Source of the DNA: Megasphaera sp.
GTDB taxonomy: Bacteria > Bacillota > Negativicutes > Veillonellales > Megasphaeraceae
Direction of reading: 5' to 3'
Length of the DNA stretch: 64,000 nucleotides
Assembly: GCA_022486585.1 (NCBI GenBank)
Contig: JAKVKI010000008.1
Location: 1 to 64,000, forward strand
Position numbers and translations under genes: made by a program. The notes below the pieces were generated by a model. That model worked only from the letters and a program-made list of their open reading frames with translations. It searched no databases and was not told the origin of the DNA. Of this stretch, positions 1-7,863 are shown piece by piece. Each line of letters opens with the position of its first letter. Positions within the stretch are counted from its first letter, which is position 1.

Positions 1-28
1 CCCTGACAAAAAAATTCTCTTGTCAGGG
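1..28 (-). terminator. Rho-independent terminator after the tlpA-like gene
   Basis: A 9-bp inverted repeat (CCCTGACAA/TTGTCAGGG) lies directly downstream of the stop codon of the minus-strand thioredoxin gene. The U-tract expected on the minus strand would fall left of the window, so only the stem is visible. Confidence 0.6.
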
Positions 29-60
29 GTGCCGTAACATCTATGCGGTTATCACTACTG

Positions 61-621
61 CTATACTGCTTTTTTCATGAGTGTTTCCATTTGTTGTTCA
101 TCCATCATGCCTATATGGTAAAAAAGGATCTTGCCATCTTTACCAATCAACAACGATACAGGGATGCCTTCGATATGATATGCCGTAAAGATTTGTTTCA
201 AATCGCCGGTGTACAAGGGGACCGTAAATTGCCGGTTCGCCATGAACGATTGGGCATCAGAAAATTGTTCATCCACAGAAACAGCAACAAAGTTGATTTT
301 ATCACCATACTTCGCATGCATCGCATTAATATCCGGCATTTCCTTAACGCACGGCGGGCACCAGGTCGCCCAAAAATTGACATAAACTGGCTTATCCTTA
401 TGCAATGACGCCAATGATACAGTACTTCCATCAGCAGCTGTCAGCGTAATATCAGGAGCGGCTACGCCTACAGCGATCTCGCCAGTTCCTTGGGCTGATG
501 CCGCCTGATTTTCTGCTCCGCTGTTATTCTTATCAGCCGTTCCATCGGCATTACAGCCAGCAGCTAACGCAACAATTAAAATTGCACTAAAAATAGTCAC
601 CATTTTTTTCATCATACTCAT
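61..621 (-). CDS. TlpA-like thioredoxin-fold lipoprotein
   Basis: Envelope-anchored thiol-disulfide oxidoreductase of the TlpA/ResA family. The N-terminus has a short basic stretch, a hydrophobic segment and a lipobox (LAAGC near residue 24), followed by a low-complexity linker; the thioredoxin fold fills residues 50-186 with the active-site motif WCPPC inside FWATWCPPC. The track start is a TTG; an ATG at 621 overlapping the TGA of the upstream gene (TGATG), or the ATG at 615, fits the AAGGAAGG ribosome site better. It is last in an operon with a polytopic 4Fe-4S protein and a tiny CXXC protein, which suggests electron delivery to an extracytoplasmic thiol target. The substrate is unknown. 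Confidence 0.9.
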   Translation of the reverse strand: MSMMKKMVTIFSAILIVALAAGCNADGTADKNNSGAENQAASAQGTGEIAVGVAAPDITLTAADGSTVSLASLHKDKPVYVNFWATWCPPCVKEMPDINAMHAKYGDKINFVAVSVDEQFSDAQSFMANRQFTVPLYTGDLKQIFTAYHIEGIPVSLLIGKDGKILFYHIGMMDEQQMETLMKKAV

Positions 622-1472
622 CAACCTTCCTTCTGTTCATTATGATGCATAGCTAGGGAGCCATGACGGAAATAGATAGCTTGTTCCGGACAAATATCCC
701 GACAGGTACCGCAAGAAATGCACTCCCTGTCCCCGGCAATACGGACATCCATCGAACAAACAGCAGCACAACGGCCGCATTTTGTACAACGTGTTTCATG
801 CACAGCTATACCGAAAAAAGCAAATTTATTAAATAAGCCGCACCATGCTCCTAAAGGACATAGAAAACGGCAAAACGGGCGATATATGACTATCATAGCC
901 ACAAGAAACATTCCAAGAATAGTAAATTTCCACACGGCCAGCCAGCCAGCTAAGCCTCGCAATTCCGGTCGCAAGACCAGCAATGGCGCGCCTGCCTCCA
1001 AGGTACCGACAGGGCAAATATATTTACAGAATACAGGTTCGCCAACACCTGACCAGAAAAACAAGACTAACGGCACTATCAAGACAAAGAGGAAGCCCCA
1101 CAAATATTTCAAGCGGCTCAGCACCAAGGTGACTCGTGATTTCCCTATTTTAGCTACAGGGATACGAAACAATACGTCCTGTATCAATCCAAATGGACAG
1201 AACCAGCCGCAAAGGAAACGTCCCAGCACGAGCCCGCACAGCAACAGCCATGCTAAAACAAGAAAAGGGAACCGAAAAATACTGCCACTATAGAAGGCCT
1301 GCAAAGACCCGATAGGACAAGCACCGACGGCACCAGGACAAGAATAGCAGTTCATGCCAGGCAGACAGAAAGCTTTAAAAGACCCTTGATAGATCCTGCC
1401 GTTCTGAAAACCAGGCCAGTGAGCATTATATAACAGGGTGCTCACAACTTGTATTAGTATTCGCTTAACCAA
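621..1472 (-). CDS. Polytopic 4Fe-4S protein (NapH/NosR-like)
   Basis: Membrane Fe-S protein, 283 residues. Visible features are an N-terminal cysteine cluster (CYSCPGAVGACP), several hydrophobic helices, two membrane-proximal CxxxCP motifs typical of NapH/NosR/CcoG-like proteins, and a C-terminal pair of ferredoxin motifs (CTKCGRCAAVC and CISCGTCRDICP). This family carries electrons through the membrane. The start is TTG, overlapping the stop of the 40-residue CXXC protein by 8 nt, so the three genes are probably translationally coupled. Placement next to a TlpA-like thioredoxin suggests electrons are handed to the thioredoxin; that is inference. Confidence 0.85.
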   Translation of the reverse strand: MVKRILIQVVSTLLYNAHWPGFQNGRIYQGSFKAFCLPGMNCYSCPGAVGACPIGSLQAFYSGSIFRFPFLVLAWLLLCGLVLGRFLCGWFCPFGLIQDVLFRIPVAKIGKSRVTLVLSRLKYLWGFLFVLIVPLVLFFWSGVGEPVFCKYICPVGTLEAGAPLLVLRPELRGLAGWLAVWKFTILGMFLVAMIVIYRPFCRFLCPLGAWCGLFNKFAFFGIAVHETRCTKCGRCAAVCSMDVRIAGDRECISCGTCRDICPEQAIYFRHGSLAMHHNEQKEG

Positions 1473-1587
1473 TTCCCATACACTCCAAACATATAAACAT
1501 CGCCTTCGTTAACACCTGCATTGCATCGCCCCTGCTCAAACCGATGACCAAAAAAGCGGCTGCTATGATATATAAAACAACCTTCAT
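1465..1587 (-). CDS. CD1871A-like 40-residue CXXC membrane protein
   Basis: A 40-codon ORF below the size limit of the ORF track. It starts at an ATG preceded by GGAG at 9 nt spacing. The translation begins MKVVLYIIAAAFLVIGLSRG, a single hydrophobic helix, and ends with an ICLECMGIG tail carrying a CXXC pair. This pattern matches the tiny CD1871A family that accompanies NapH-like Fe-S proteins and TlpA-like thioredoxins in clostridia. It is first in the operon and overlaps the next start by 8 nt. The likely role is a membrane thiol relay between the Fe-S protein and the thioredoxin (inference). Confidence 0.8.
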   Translation of the reverse strand: MKVVLYIIAAAFLVIGLSRGDAMQVLTKAMFICLECMGIG

Positions 1588-1803
1588 ATGACCATACTCC
1601 ATTCTATCGGTGTATTTTATTTGTTACATTTTATCATATTCTGTAACAAATTGCACTACTATAAAGAAGAAATTTGTAATCAACTTTAATAAGTAATTGT
1701 TATCGCGTCAAAAAGATGTACCGTTACTCCATATAAATATTGCTTTAAACATATTCAAATTTCACATACATTCCTCCAACAACGATATATCTACGTTCTT
1801 TCT
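1588..1803. other. AT-rich upstream region with no gene
   Basis: Upstream region of the CXXC/Fe-S/thioredoxin operon and downstream flank of the thiamine-binding gene. It holds the inverted repeat listed separately; no further ORF or RNA was recognised. Confidence 0.5.
1619..1651. promoter_or_regulatory. Inverted repeat, candidate operator
   Basis: A perfect 10-bp inverted repeat (ATTTGTTACA and TGTAACAAAT) separated by 13 nt lies 32 nt upstream of the small CXXC gene. The spacer holds an AT-rich minus-strand segment (GATAAAAT) that could act as a -10 element, so a bound regulator would cover the promoter. The regulator is unknown. Confidence 0.45.
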
Positions 1804-1843
1804 AAAAAAAGCTGCCGCACATGTTTATAATGCACGACAGCTT
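1804..1843 (-). terminator. Terminator after the thiamine-binding protein gene
   Basis: On the minus strand AAGCTGTCGTGCA pairs with TGTGCGGCAGCTT through a stem with a few G-U pairs, followed by seven U. It sits 16 nt after the stop codon of the MTH1187-family gene. Confidence 0.8.
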
Positions 1844-1858
1844 TCTTTTTAAACTTTC

Positions 1859-2161
1859 TTATTTTTTATGTAAGATTTCTTCTACTACCTGTGTTTTATG
1901 ATCCATCATATGGCTATATCCAGGACGGATATCAACCTTCATGACGACTTCAGCACGAATACCTTGATCTGTCAGATATGCTGTCGCCTTTTTGATCGTA
2001 GCCATCACGTCGTCCCATTCCCCTTCTATTTCTGTAAACATAGAATTGGTCCGGTTAGGAAGACCGGATTCACGGATGATTTTCACGATTTCTGCTACAT
2101 ACGGCGCAAATTCATCACCTGTACCACACGGTGCAATAGCTACTGCTACTAATGTATTCAT
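1859..2161 (-). CDS. MTH1187-family thiamine-binding protein
   Basis: 100-residue single-domain protein of the MTH1187/YqgV (DUF77) family. These form ferredoxin-like folds, and characterised members bind thiamine or related compounds in the cytoplasm. Recognisable features are the N-terminal AVAIAPCGTG strand-turn and the conserved SMFTEIEGEWDDVMATIK segment. It follows thiM by 3 nt with its own AGGAGG-like site, so the two are co-transcribed, consistent with thiamine or hydroxyethyl-thiazole salvage. Binding specificity cannot be read from the sequence. Confidence 0.85.
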   Translation of the reverse strand: MNTLVAVAIAPCGTGDEFAPYVAEIVKIIRESGLPNRTNSMFTEIEGEWDDVMATIKKATAYLTDQGIRAEVVMKVDIRPGYSHMMDHKTQVVEEILHKK

Positions 2162-2164
2162 GGC

Positions 2165-2998
2165 TTATACCTCCTCTGCCGTAATTTCATTTTCACTGAC
2201 ATCCTGCGGTGTCGCATTATATAATTCATCTAAGAAATACATTTGGAAGGTTCCCGTACCGCCAGCCTTAGCTGCAGCCCGTTTCCCTGCTACATTATAC
2301 AGATTGGTTCCTGTCAGTGCAGCAATAAACGGAGAGGCTACTGCAGCATAAACTGCAATGACGCCACCTAAGGAACAGCCAGACCCGGTGATCCGTGTCA
2401 TCATGACGGAACCACCATACGACATAATGAGGTGGTTGCCATCGGTAACCAGGTCTGTTTCACCAGATACAGCCACAGCACCGCCAGTCCATTTCGCCAA
2501 TGCAATCGCCGCTTCTTTGGCCGCCAAGACAGAATCGGTCGAATCAACACCGCGAACGCGAGAGGGCCCGCCTTCTTCAAGGAGTCCCCACAAATTTGCC
2601 AAGGCAATGATTTCTGAAGCATTTCCTCGCACAACAGACGGCTTATATTCTTTGAAACGTTTCAATACATACGTCCGGATCTTACCGGAACCGATCGCAA
2701 CAGGATCCAACACCCATGGTTTATGCAATTCATGGAGGACCTGTGCCGTATGCGGCAACGATTCTTCATAAATCGTCTGCATCGTACCGACATTGATATA
2801 CATAGACCCGCCATTACGAGCCAGGTTTTCTCCTTCATCAGGCATATAGGTCATCGCCGCTGACCCGCCGACGGCCAATTGGGCATTGGCAACGAAATTG
2901 ATAGTAACATTATTAGTCATAGAGCCGCTTAAAATATCAGAATCTTTTGCCATTTGCACCGCTGTGGCAATCTGATGTTGTATTTCCTGTGTATTCAC
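2165..2998 (-). CDS. thiM: Hydroxyethylthiazole kinase
   Basis: ThiM phosphorylates 4-methyl-5-(2-hydroxyethyl)thiazole for thiamine salvage. The 277-residue length fits the family. The N-terminal SMTNNVTINFVAN segment, the central DPVAIGSGKIR motif, the RGNASEI motif and the C-terminal GSGCSLGG anion-hole loop with the catalytic-region cysteine are all present. Translation starts at GTG with GGAG about 10 nt upstream. It is the first gene of a two-gene unit with the thiamine-binding protein. No TPP riboswitch is visible in the 108 nt upstream. A ThiW transporter that could supply the thiazole is encoded at 39 kb. Confidence 0.95.
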   Translation of the reverse strand: MNTQEIQHQIATAVQMAKDSDILSGSMTNNVTINFVANAQLAVGGSAAMTYMPDEGENLARNGGSMYINVGTMQTIYEESLPHTAQVLHELHKPWVLDPVAIGSGKIRTYVLKRFKEYKPSVVRGNASEIIALANLWGLLEEGGPSRVRGVDSTDSVLAAKEAAIALAKWTGGAVAVSGETDLVTDGNHLIMSYGGSVMMTRITGSGCSLGGVIAVYAAVASPFIAALTGTNLYNVAGKRAAAKAGGTGTFQMYFLDELYNATPQDVSENEITAEEV

Positions 2999-3106
2999 GA
3001 ATACATCACTCCTTTATCTCTCTATGACTCTATTATATTTCATTTTTCATGAGTTGCAAGCCTGGGTTTCTTATGAGATGATCTATTTCATACTACCAGT
3101 CAGTCA

Positions 3107-4531
3107 TTAGTCTTTATCAGCCCCATTTGGAACCGTGCTCTTTTCTGCTGAAATCAAATGACCATCACTGTCATATTTATTTTTGTAAACTCCAAATGCA
3201 AAATAGCATACCGTAATAACTGCAATGTATACCCACGAAGAAATGAGTGACATCCGTGTATCCGGGTTGAACCACATACCAAACGTGACCAATCCCAAAA
3301 ACGCGATACAAAACCAGTTAGCATAGGGATACAAGGGGGATTTGAACGGATGCTTTGCCATGACATCTTTCCCCCAATATTTCCGGAAATTCTTTTGGGA
3401 GTATGCCAAGACGAACCAAGCAATCATGCCAGGAAATACGGATGCACTATAGAGATACAAGAATAATTTAGAATCTGGAAGCATGTAATTAAGGAGAACA
3501 CCAATAATAAGGAACGCAATGGTTACACCGATACCAATACGTGGTACGCCTGTTTTTGACAAACGGGAAAAGATTTTCGGTGCCTGACCATTTTGTGCTA
3601 ATGTATATAGCATACGACCAGAACTGTACAACCCTGAATTACATCCAGAAAGTGCTGCCGTAAGGACAACGAAGTTAATAATGCCAGCTGCCGTCGTAAT
3701 CCCAACTTTGGCAAAGGTCATGACAAACGGACTGCCGATGTAACTGACTTCGTTCCACGGATAAATACACAGAATGACAAAAATAGAACCAATATAGAAA
3801 ATCAGGATACGCCATACAATATTTTTAGTCGCCTTGCGGAGTGTATTTTTCGGATCTTGGGCTTCCCCTGCCGTTATCCCGATAAGTTCCACCCCTTGGA
3901 AAGCCGCTGCGACTACACACATAGCTGCCAGCATACCACCAAGTCCGTTAGGCATAAATCCGCCATTGACCCATAAATTATCAATACCAACAGGTATGCC
4001 GCCATTGCCGAAACCAAAAATGATAACAGCTGCACCCACGAAAAGCATGACAATAATCGTTGTAACTTTAATAAGTGCAAACCAAAATTCAAATTCGCCA
4101 TAATATTTGACTGCTGCCATGTTTGCTGCAGCAACAATGATCATGCCGCCAAATGCAGATATCCATTGTGGTATGAGCGGGAACCAATATTTTACATAAA
4201 TACCTACGGCTGTGACTTCCGATAAGCCAATAGCGACCCACATGAACCAATAACACCACGCCGTCAAATAACCGACATACGGACTGATATACTTATGCCC
4301 GTATGTAGCAAAAGATCCCGTCACTGGTTCCTGATACAACATTTCCCCCATAATACGCATAATGAAGAACATAACTAAACCTGTAACGGCATAGCAAATC
4401 AATACAGATGGACCTGCCATCATAATCGTATTGGCAGAACCCATAAACAACCCAACGCCGATTGTGCCCCCTAACGCAATCATTTCAACATGACGAGGTT
4501 TCAGACCCCGTTCCATTTTTCCGTTTTCCAC
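3107..4531 (-). CDS. Amino-acid permease, AAT family (APC superfamily)
   Basis: Inner-membrane amino-acid:proton symporter with about 12 hydrophobic helices. The N-terminal GLKPRHVEMIALGGTIGVGLF stretch is the AAT-family signature (LysP, GabP, CycA, ProY relatives), and the conserved GEMLYQEPVTGSFATY segment follows. The track start at ATG 4549 lies upstream of a GGAGG site; the GTG at 4531, 7 nt after that site, is the better start, giving 474 residues. Substrate cannot be assigned. It lies downstream of threonine ammonia-lyase across a structured 200-nt gap, so threonine, serine or a branched-chain substrate is possible. Confidence 0.9.
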   Translation of the reverse strand: MENGKMERGLKPRHVEMIALGGTIGVGLFMGSANTIMMAGPSVLICYAVTGLVMFFIMRIMGEMLYQEPVTGSFATYGHKYISPYVGYLTAWCYWFMWVAIGLSEVTAVGIYVKYWFPLIPQWISAFGGMIIVAAANMAAVKYYGEFEFWFALIKVTTIIVMLFVGAAVIIFGFGNGGIPVGIDNLWVNGGFMPNGLGGMLAAMCVVAAAFQGVELIGITAGEAQDPKNTLRKATKNIVWRILIFYIGSIFVILCIYPWNEVSYIGSPFVMTFAKVGITTAAGIINFVVLTAALSGCNSGLYSSGRMLYTLAQNGQAPKIFSRLSKTGVPRIGIGVTIAFLIIGVLLNYMLPDSKLFLYLYSASVFPGMIAWFVLAYSQKNFRKYWGKDVMAKHPFKSPLYPYANWFCIAFLGLVTFGMWFNPDTRMSLISSWVYIAVITVCYFAFGVYKNKYDSDGHLISAEKSTVPNGADKD

Positions 4532-4559
4532 TTTTATTCCTCCAAACATTCCTATGACA

Positions 4560-4740
4560 ATCTCTGGACGCCTGACGGCACCCTGTACCTATGAATCTTC
4601 TCTATCGAGAGTAGTCAAAGCGGGAGAGGTCGATACGATTTCACGGTAGTAATTGCAAGCTTTTGCGCCTTTGACGCAAACATCTCTCTGCCCTCTCGGG
4701 CTTTCTCTACTCGTAAAGAGGTTGCACATACACCTTTAGT
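4560..4740 (-). ncRNA. Structured leader, possible cis-regulatory RNA
   Basis: The gap between ilvA and the permease is rich in complementary segments. Plus-strand GAGTAG (near 4609) matches CTACTC (near 4708); GTCAAAG (near 4615) matches CTTTGAC (near 4671); GAGAGG (near 4624) matches CCTCTC (near 4692); TATCGA (near 4603) matches TCGATA (near 4630). Small hairpins GCCCgagaGGGC and TTTGCG..CGCAAA are also present. Some pairings exclude each other, as in a switching leader. I could not match it to lysine, glycine, SAM or T-box consensus. It would be read on the minus strand ahead of the permease. The class is unknown. Confidence 0.4.
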
Positions 4741-4747
4741 AGTTGTC

Positions 4748-5968
4748 TTATTTCAATTTAACGAAATATTGATGATCCTTCAAAACTTCCATCAGCCGTT
4801 CTGCATGCTTTTCATTTGCTGTTTCTAATTCTAATGAAACAGCCGTATTGCCAAAACTAATGCCATGCTGGCTGCGTTCATGCGTAATAGACAATACATT
4901 GGCACCAGAATCAGAAATGAGGGACAATAATTTGACCAATTCACCAGGCTGATCTGGAACCACCGTTTCAAAGAACACTTTACGCCAAGACCGAATAAGG
5001 CCATTATTGATGACTCGTGTCATGTTATTAACATCGATATTACCGCCGCTCACTAATGCTGCTACTTTTTTATTATGGATACCGGAAATCTTGCCACTAA
5101 CCAATGCTGCTACCGGTACGGCACCAGCACCTTCAGCAACTGTCTTAACTCGTTCGAGAAGCAATAAAATAGCAGAAGCAATATCGGTTTCATCAACCGT
5201 TACAATGTCATCGACATATTTCTTACAAATCTCATAGGTCAGCTCTCCTGGTGTCTTAACAGCAATGCCATCGGCCAACGTGGCTTTACCATTATACGTA
5301 ATAATATGTCCCTTATTGATAGATTCCTGCATAGACGGCATATTAGCTGTCTGTACACCGACGATTTTGATTCTCGGATTGATGGACTTAGCAGCCACTG
5401 CCAAGCCAGAAATCAAGCCGCCACCACCGATAGGAGCTACAATGACATCCACATCCGGTAGATCCTCAAGGATTTCCAATGAAATAGTACCCTGCCCGGC
5501 AATAACTTCCGGATCATTGAACGGATGAACAAATGTATAGCCGTGTTCTTTCGTAAGTGCAACGGCTTTTTCCGCTGCTTCATCAAAGAAATCACCATAT
5601 AATACTATATTAGCACCATACCCGCGGGTCGCTGTAACTTTCATCAGCGGCGCATGTTTGGGCATGCAAATCGTGGACTGACACCCGTATGCACTAGCAG
5701 CTAATGCTACGCCCTGTGCATGGTTGCCGGCTGAAGCCGCAATAACGCCTTTTTCCCGTTCTTCCGGTGTTAACGAGGCCACTTTGTTGTAAGCACCACG
5801 TAATTTAAATGAACCGGTACTCTGTAAATTTTCCAGTTTCAAATATACCTTACAGTCTGCCAATTTACTGACCGTATTGGTATAGGATAACCCCGTATGT
5901 TGGGCAACACCTTTCAAACGTTGTTGTGCTTCCTGCACCATTTTTAATGTAACTCGATCTTCGCTCAT
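4748..5968 (-). CDS. ilvA: Threonine ammonia-lyase with C-terminal ACT domain
   Basis: PLP enzyme deaminating L-threonine to 2-oxobutyrate, the first step toward isoleucine or, in anaerobes, threonine fermentation to propionate. The PLP lysine lies in TGSFKLRGAYNKV (about residue 55), and the phosphate-binding glycine loop is GGGGLISG (about 180). Residues 330-406 form an ACT-like regulatory domain (VVPDQPGELVKLLSLI). At 406 residues it is the medium form rather than the 500-residue biosynthetic IlvA. It starts at an ATG with AGGAG 9 nt upstream and has a strong promoter. The permease lies downstream. Confidence 0.92.
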   Translation of the reverse strand: MSEDRVTLKMVQEAQQRLKGVAQHTGLSYTNTVSKLADCKVYLKLENLQSTGSFKLRGAYNKVASLTPEEREKGVIAASAGNHAQGVALAASAYGCQSTICMPKHAPLMKVTATRGYGANIVLYGDFFDEAAEKAVALTKEHGYTFVHPFNDPEVIAGQGTISLEILEDLPDVDVIVAPIGGGGLISGLAVAAKSINPRIKIVGVQTANMPSMQESINKGHIITYNGKATLADGIAVKTPGELTYEICKKYVDDIVTVDETDIASAILLLLERVKTVAEGAGAVPVAALVSGKISGIHNKKVAALVSGGNIDVNNMTRVINNGLIRSWRKVFFETVVPDQPGELVKLLSLISDSGANVLSITHERSQHGISFGNTAVSLELETANEKHAERLMEVLKDHQYFVKLK

Positions 5969-6052
5969 ATTCGTCTTCTCCTTTGAAACAAGTACATGTA
6001 CTTTTCATATGAATAATTATTTATGCAAGCTAGACTCGTCTTTACATTTCTA

Positions 6053-6081
6053 ATGATACTCTTTGTGATATCCACTGTCAA
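6053..6081 (-). promoter_or_regulatory. Sigma-70-type promoter of ilvA
   Basis: On the minus strand TTGACA, 17 nt, TATCAT. Its -10 lies about 85 nt upstream of the ilvA start codon. Near-consensus boxes and ideal spacing. Confidence 0.75.
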
Positions 6082-6367
6082 TGGAGTAATTAAGACTATT
6101 CAGGACATTGTATCAGCTTCTTTCATTTTTATTACTCATGTTTATTTCATTTTTTAAATATTTTTAAGTTTAATATCTATAATTATTTTTATTTTTAATG
6201 ATGCATTATTATATGTTCATTGATAATGTACATTTTATTATTATCAATAGATATATGTAAATTGCACATATATCATAATTTCGTCATGCTTTATGTACAT
6301 CAGATCAATCAAGCAACACATGAAGATAAACGTACATATGAAAAAGCAATGTTTTTGTACGAAAAAA

Positions 6368-6406
6368 ATGCTTGAAAAGCCGTTGATATCAACGCTTTTC
6401 AAGCAT
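6368..6406 (-). terminator. Terminator after the NimA-like gene
   Basis: A 13-bp perfect stem (ATGCTTGAAAAGC/GCTTTTCAAGCAT) enclosing a second palindrome GTTGATATCAAC, followed on the minus strand by seven U. It lies about 20 nt after the stop of the 6426-6920 gene. Confidence 0.85.
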
Positions 6407-6425
6407 CTTGCTGCCAACCTTGTAA

Positions 6426-6920
6426 CTATATTCCCTGTTTCATAAGTTGCAACCCTTGTTTTCCTGTCATGTGATCTATGGTTATTTCTATCATAGATAC
6501 AGTCGCGCCGGAACGTTCAACGGACTGGCGGATATGTTCTTCCATGGCTGGTTGCGGTGCGTATTTTTTCCCCAGGACCGTAAGAGCCTGTCGTTTTTCC
6601 AGTGTATCTGCCATAAATGACGCCTGGCCGAATAAAATGACACTTCGATAGGCTACGGTCAGCGCTTCTGCTACGACATCACTTTTATCAATGACACAAA
6701 AAGAAACATGCGTATCCCTTGAAATGGCATCACGCCGATGACCGGCATCGGCACCGTGTAAATATATTTTTCCCTGATAATAGACGTAGCTCATCGGTAT
6801 TCCATAGGGATAGCCGTCATCGCCATGAACGGATAAAATACCATAGCTTCCTTTGTTCAATATGGCTTCACACAATTCTTGTGAAAGCTGTTGTTTACTG
6901 CGTCGCATCGTTCTGAACAT
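6426..6920 (-). CDS. NimA-like pyridoxamine 5'-phosphate oxidase family protein
   Basis: 164-residue split-barrel flavin-binding protein. The order of motifs (N-terminal GSYGILSVHGDDGYPYGIPMSY, then KIYLHGADAGHRRDAI and the VSFCVIDKSDVV segment) matches the nitroimidazole-resistance NimA/PPOX group; members reduce small substrates or bind FMN. It starts at ATG 6920 with AGGAGG upstream and lies 48 nt after the QueG-like Fe-S gene, so they may be co-transcribed. No direct evidence for drug reduction; the family name covers many functions. Confidence 0.85.
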   Translation of the reverse strand: MFRTMRRSKQQLSQELCEAILNKGSYGILSVHGDDGYPYGIPMSYVYYQGKIYLHGADAGHRRDAISRDTHVSFCVIDKSDVVAEALTVAYRSVILFGQASFMADTLEKRQALTVLGKKYAPQPAMEEHIRQSVERSGATVSMIEITIDHMTGKQGLQLMKQGI

Positions 6921-6968
6921 GTTTTTTCCTCCTTGTGGTATACTGACAGTCGTTTCCTTGCCTGCTTG

Positions 6969-7772
6969 TTACTTCTGCCAAAACGAACAGGGTACAGCAA
7001 CGACACACTTACCGCAGACTTCACTGCCAGCACTATTCGGGCTGTCGTTGCTTTCATTCGTATAAGAGCTGCCAATATTCTTATACTTCTCTGCATTTTG
7101 CAAACAGACTTGGAAACATTTCTTTCTATCATACCCATTAACGGTTAACGCCCCTGAAGGGCAGTGCTCGACACAAAGACCGCAAAGCCCTTGGCTCTTA
7201 TACAAGCAATATTCTTCATGCAACGGCTCATCTGGCACGACATCCAAATTTGTAACGACAGTACTATAGCGGCCACAACAACCAACTTTTGTAATGAGCA
7301 TATTATTGAGACCAAAAGTACCTAAACCAGCAACACGGGCAATATGACGCTGTGACCAGTTACTAATGAGATATTTTCTATCAAAGGTCGTCGCTTCGCG
7401 GCTTACAGCCGCTTTATACCCCCACGACCGGACTAAGGCAATGATATAGTCGTTCAATTCGCCAAACATAGCATTCGTTTCTTCATAAGCCACCGCCCAT
7501 TCTGGCGAAGACAATCCTTCTTTAGCATTCGTCAGCGCCATTGCTTTGGTAAAAGGAACAAAATAAGCAAGGATAACAGACGCATCAGGAAGTACATCAT
7601 GAGGCAGCACATGATGTGGCGAAATGATTTCTCTCAACTTTAAAATATCCGGATGATTTGCATCAGCAAAACCAGCTAACGGCACGCCCCAATGGGATCG
7701 AATCGTATCTCGTTGCTCATATGCCAACACAAATTCTTGCATTTTCTTTACAATCGTTGCTTTGATGTCCAT
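6969..7772 (-). CDS. QueG-like 4Fe-4S protein
   Basis: 267-residue cytoplasmic Fe-S protein resembling epoxyqueuosine reductase relatives. The C-terminal half carries CGLCVEHCPSGAL and a later CFQVC...CGKCVVAVPC set, consistent with two 4Fe-4S clusters. The N-terminal half resembles the cobalamin-binding part of QueG (VILAYFVPFTKA, GTFGLNNMLITKVGCCGRYS). It is shorter than QueG (about 380) and lacks the C-terminal HEAT-like region, so a true QueG role is doubtful; it fits the shorter epoxyqueuosine reductase-like family. Start ATG with AAGGAGG. Confidence 0.8.
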   Translation of the reverse strand: MDIKATIVKKMQEFVLAYEQRDTIRSHWGVPLAGFADANHPDILKLREIISPHHVLPHDVLPDASVILAYFVPFTKAMALTNAKEGLSSPEWAVAYEETNAMFGELNDYIIALVRSWGYKAAVSREATTFDRKYLISNWSQRHIARVAGLGTFGLNNMLITKVGCCGRYSTVVTNLDVVPDEPLHEEYCLYKSQGLCGLCVEHCPSGALTVNGYDRKKCFQVCLQNAEKYKNIGSSYTNESNDSPNSAGSEVCGKCVVAVPCSFWQK

Positions 7773-7792
7773 TATCTTGCCTCCTTTTTCCT

Positions 7793-7839
7793 AAAAAAAC
7801 ACAACGCCGTTAATACCTGCGTATCTCCAACGTTGTGTT
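7793..7839 (-). terminator. Terminator after ftsH
   Basis: A 9-bp perfect stem (AACACAACG/CGTTGTGTT) followed by seven U on the minus strand, about 25 nt after the ftsH stop codon. Confidence 0.85.
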
Positions 7840-7863
7840 TATCTCTTGTATAGTATACCTTAC

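Larger units (their letters stand above)
5969..6425. other. AT-rich intergenic region
   Basis: About 450 bp without a gene. It contains the ilvA promoter on its left side and the terminator of the NimA-like gene on its right side, both listed separately. The middle (about 6110-6340) is very AT-rich with no recognisable ORF, RNA or repeat. Confidence 0.5.

Noticed and set aside
718-1293. 191-residue plus-strand ORF
   Set aside because: Antisense to the 4Fe-4S protein gene; no domain seen.
2999-3106. TPP riboswitch upstream of thiM
   Set aside because: The 108-nt gap is too AT-rich and lacks the conserved CTGAGA-type segment.
4560-4740. Lysine, glycine, SAM or T-box element ahead of the permease
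   Set aside because: None of the invariant sequences of these classes could be found; kept only as an unassigned structured leader.
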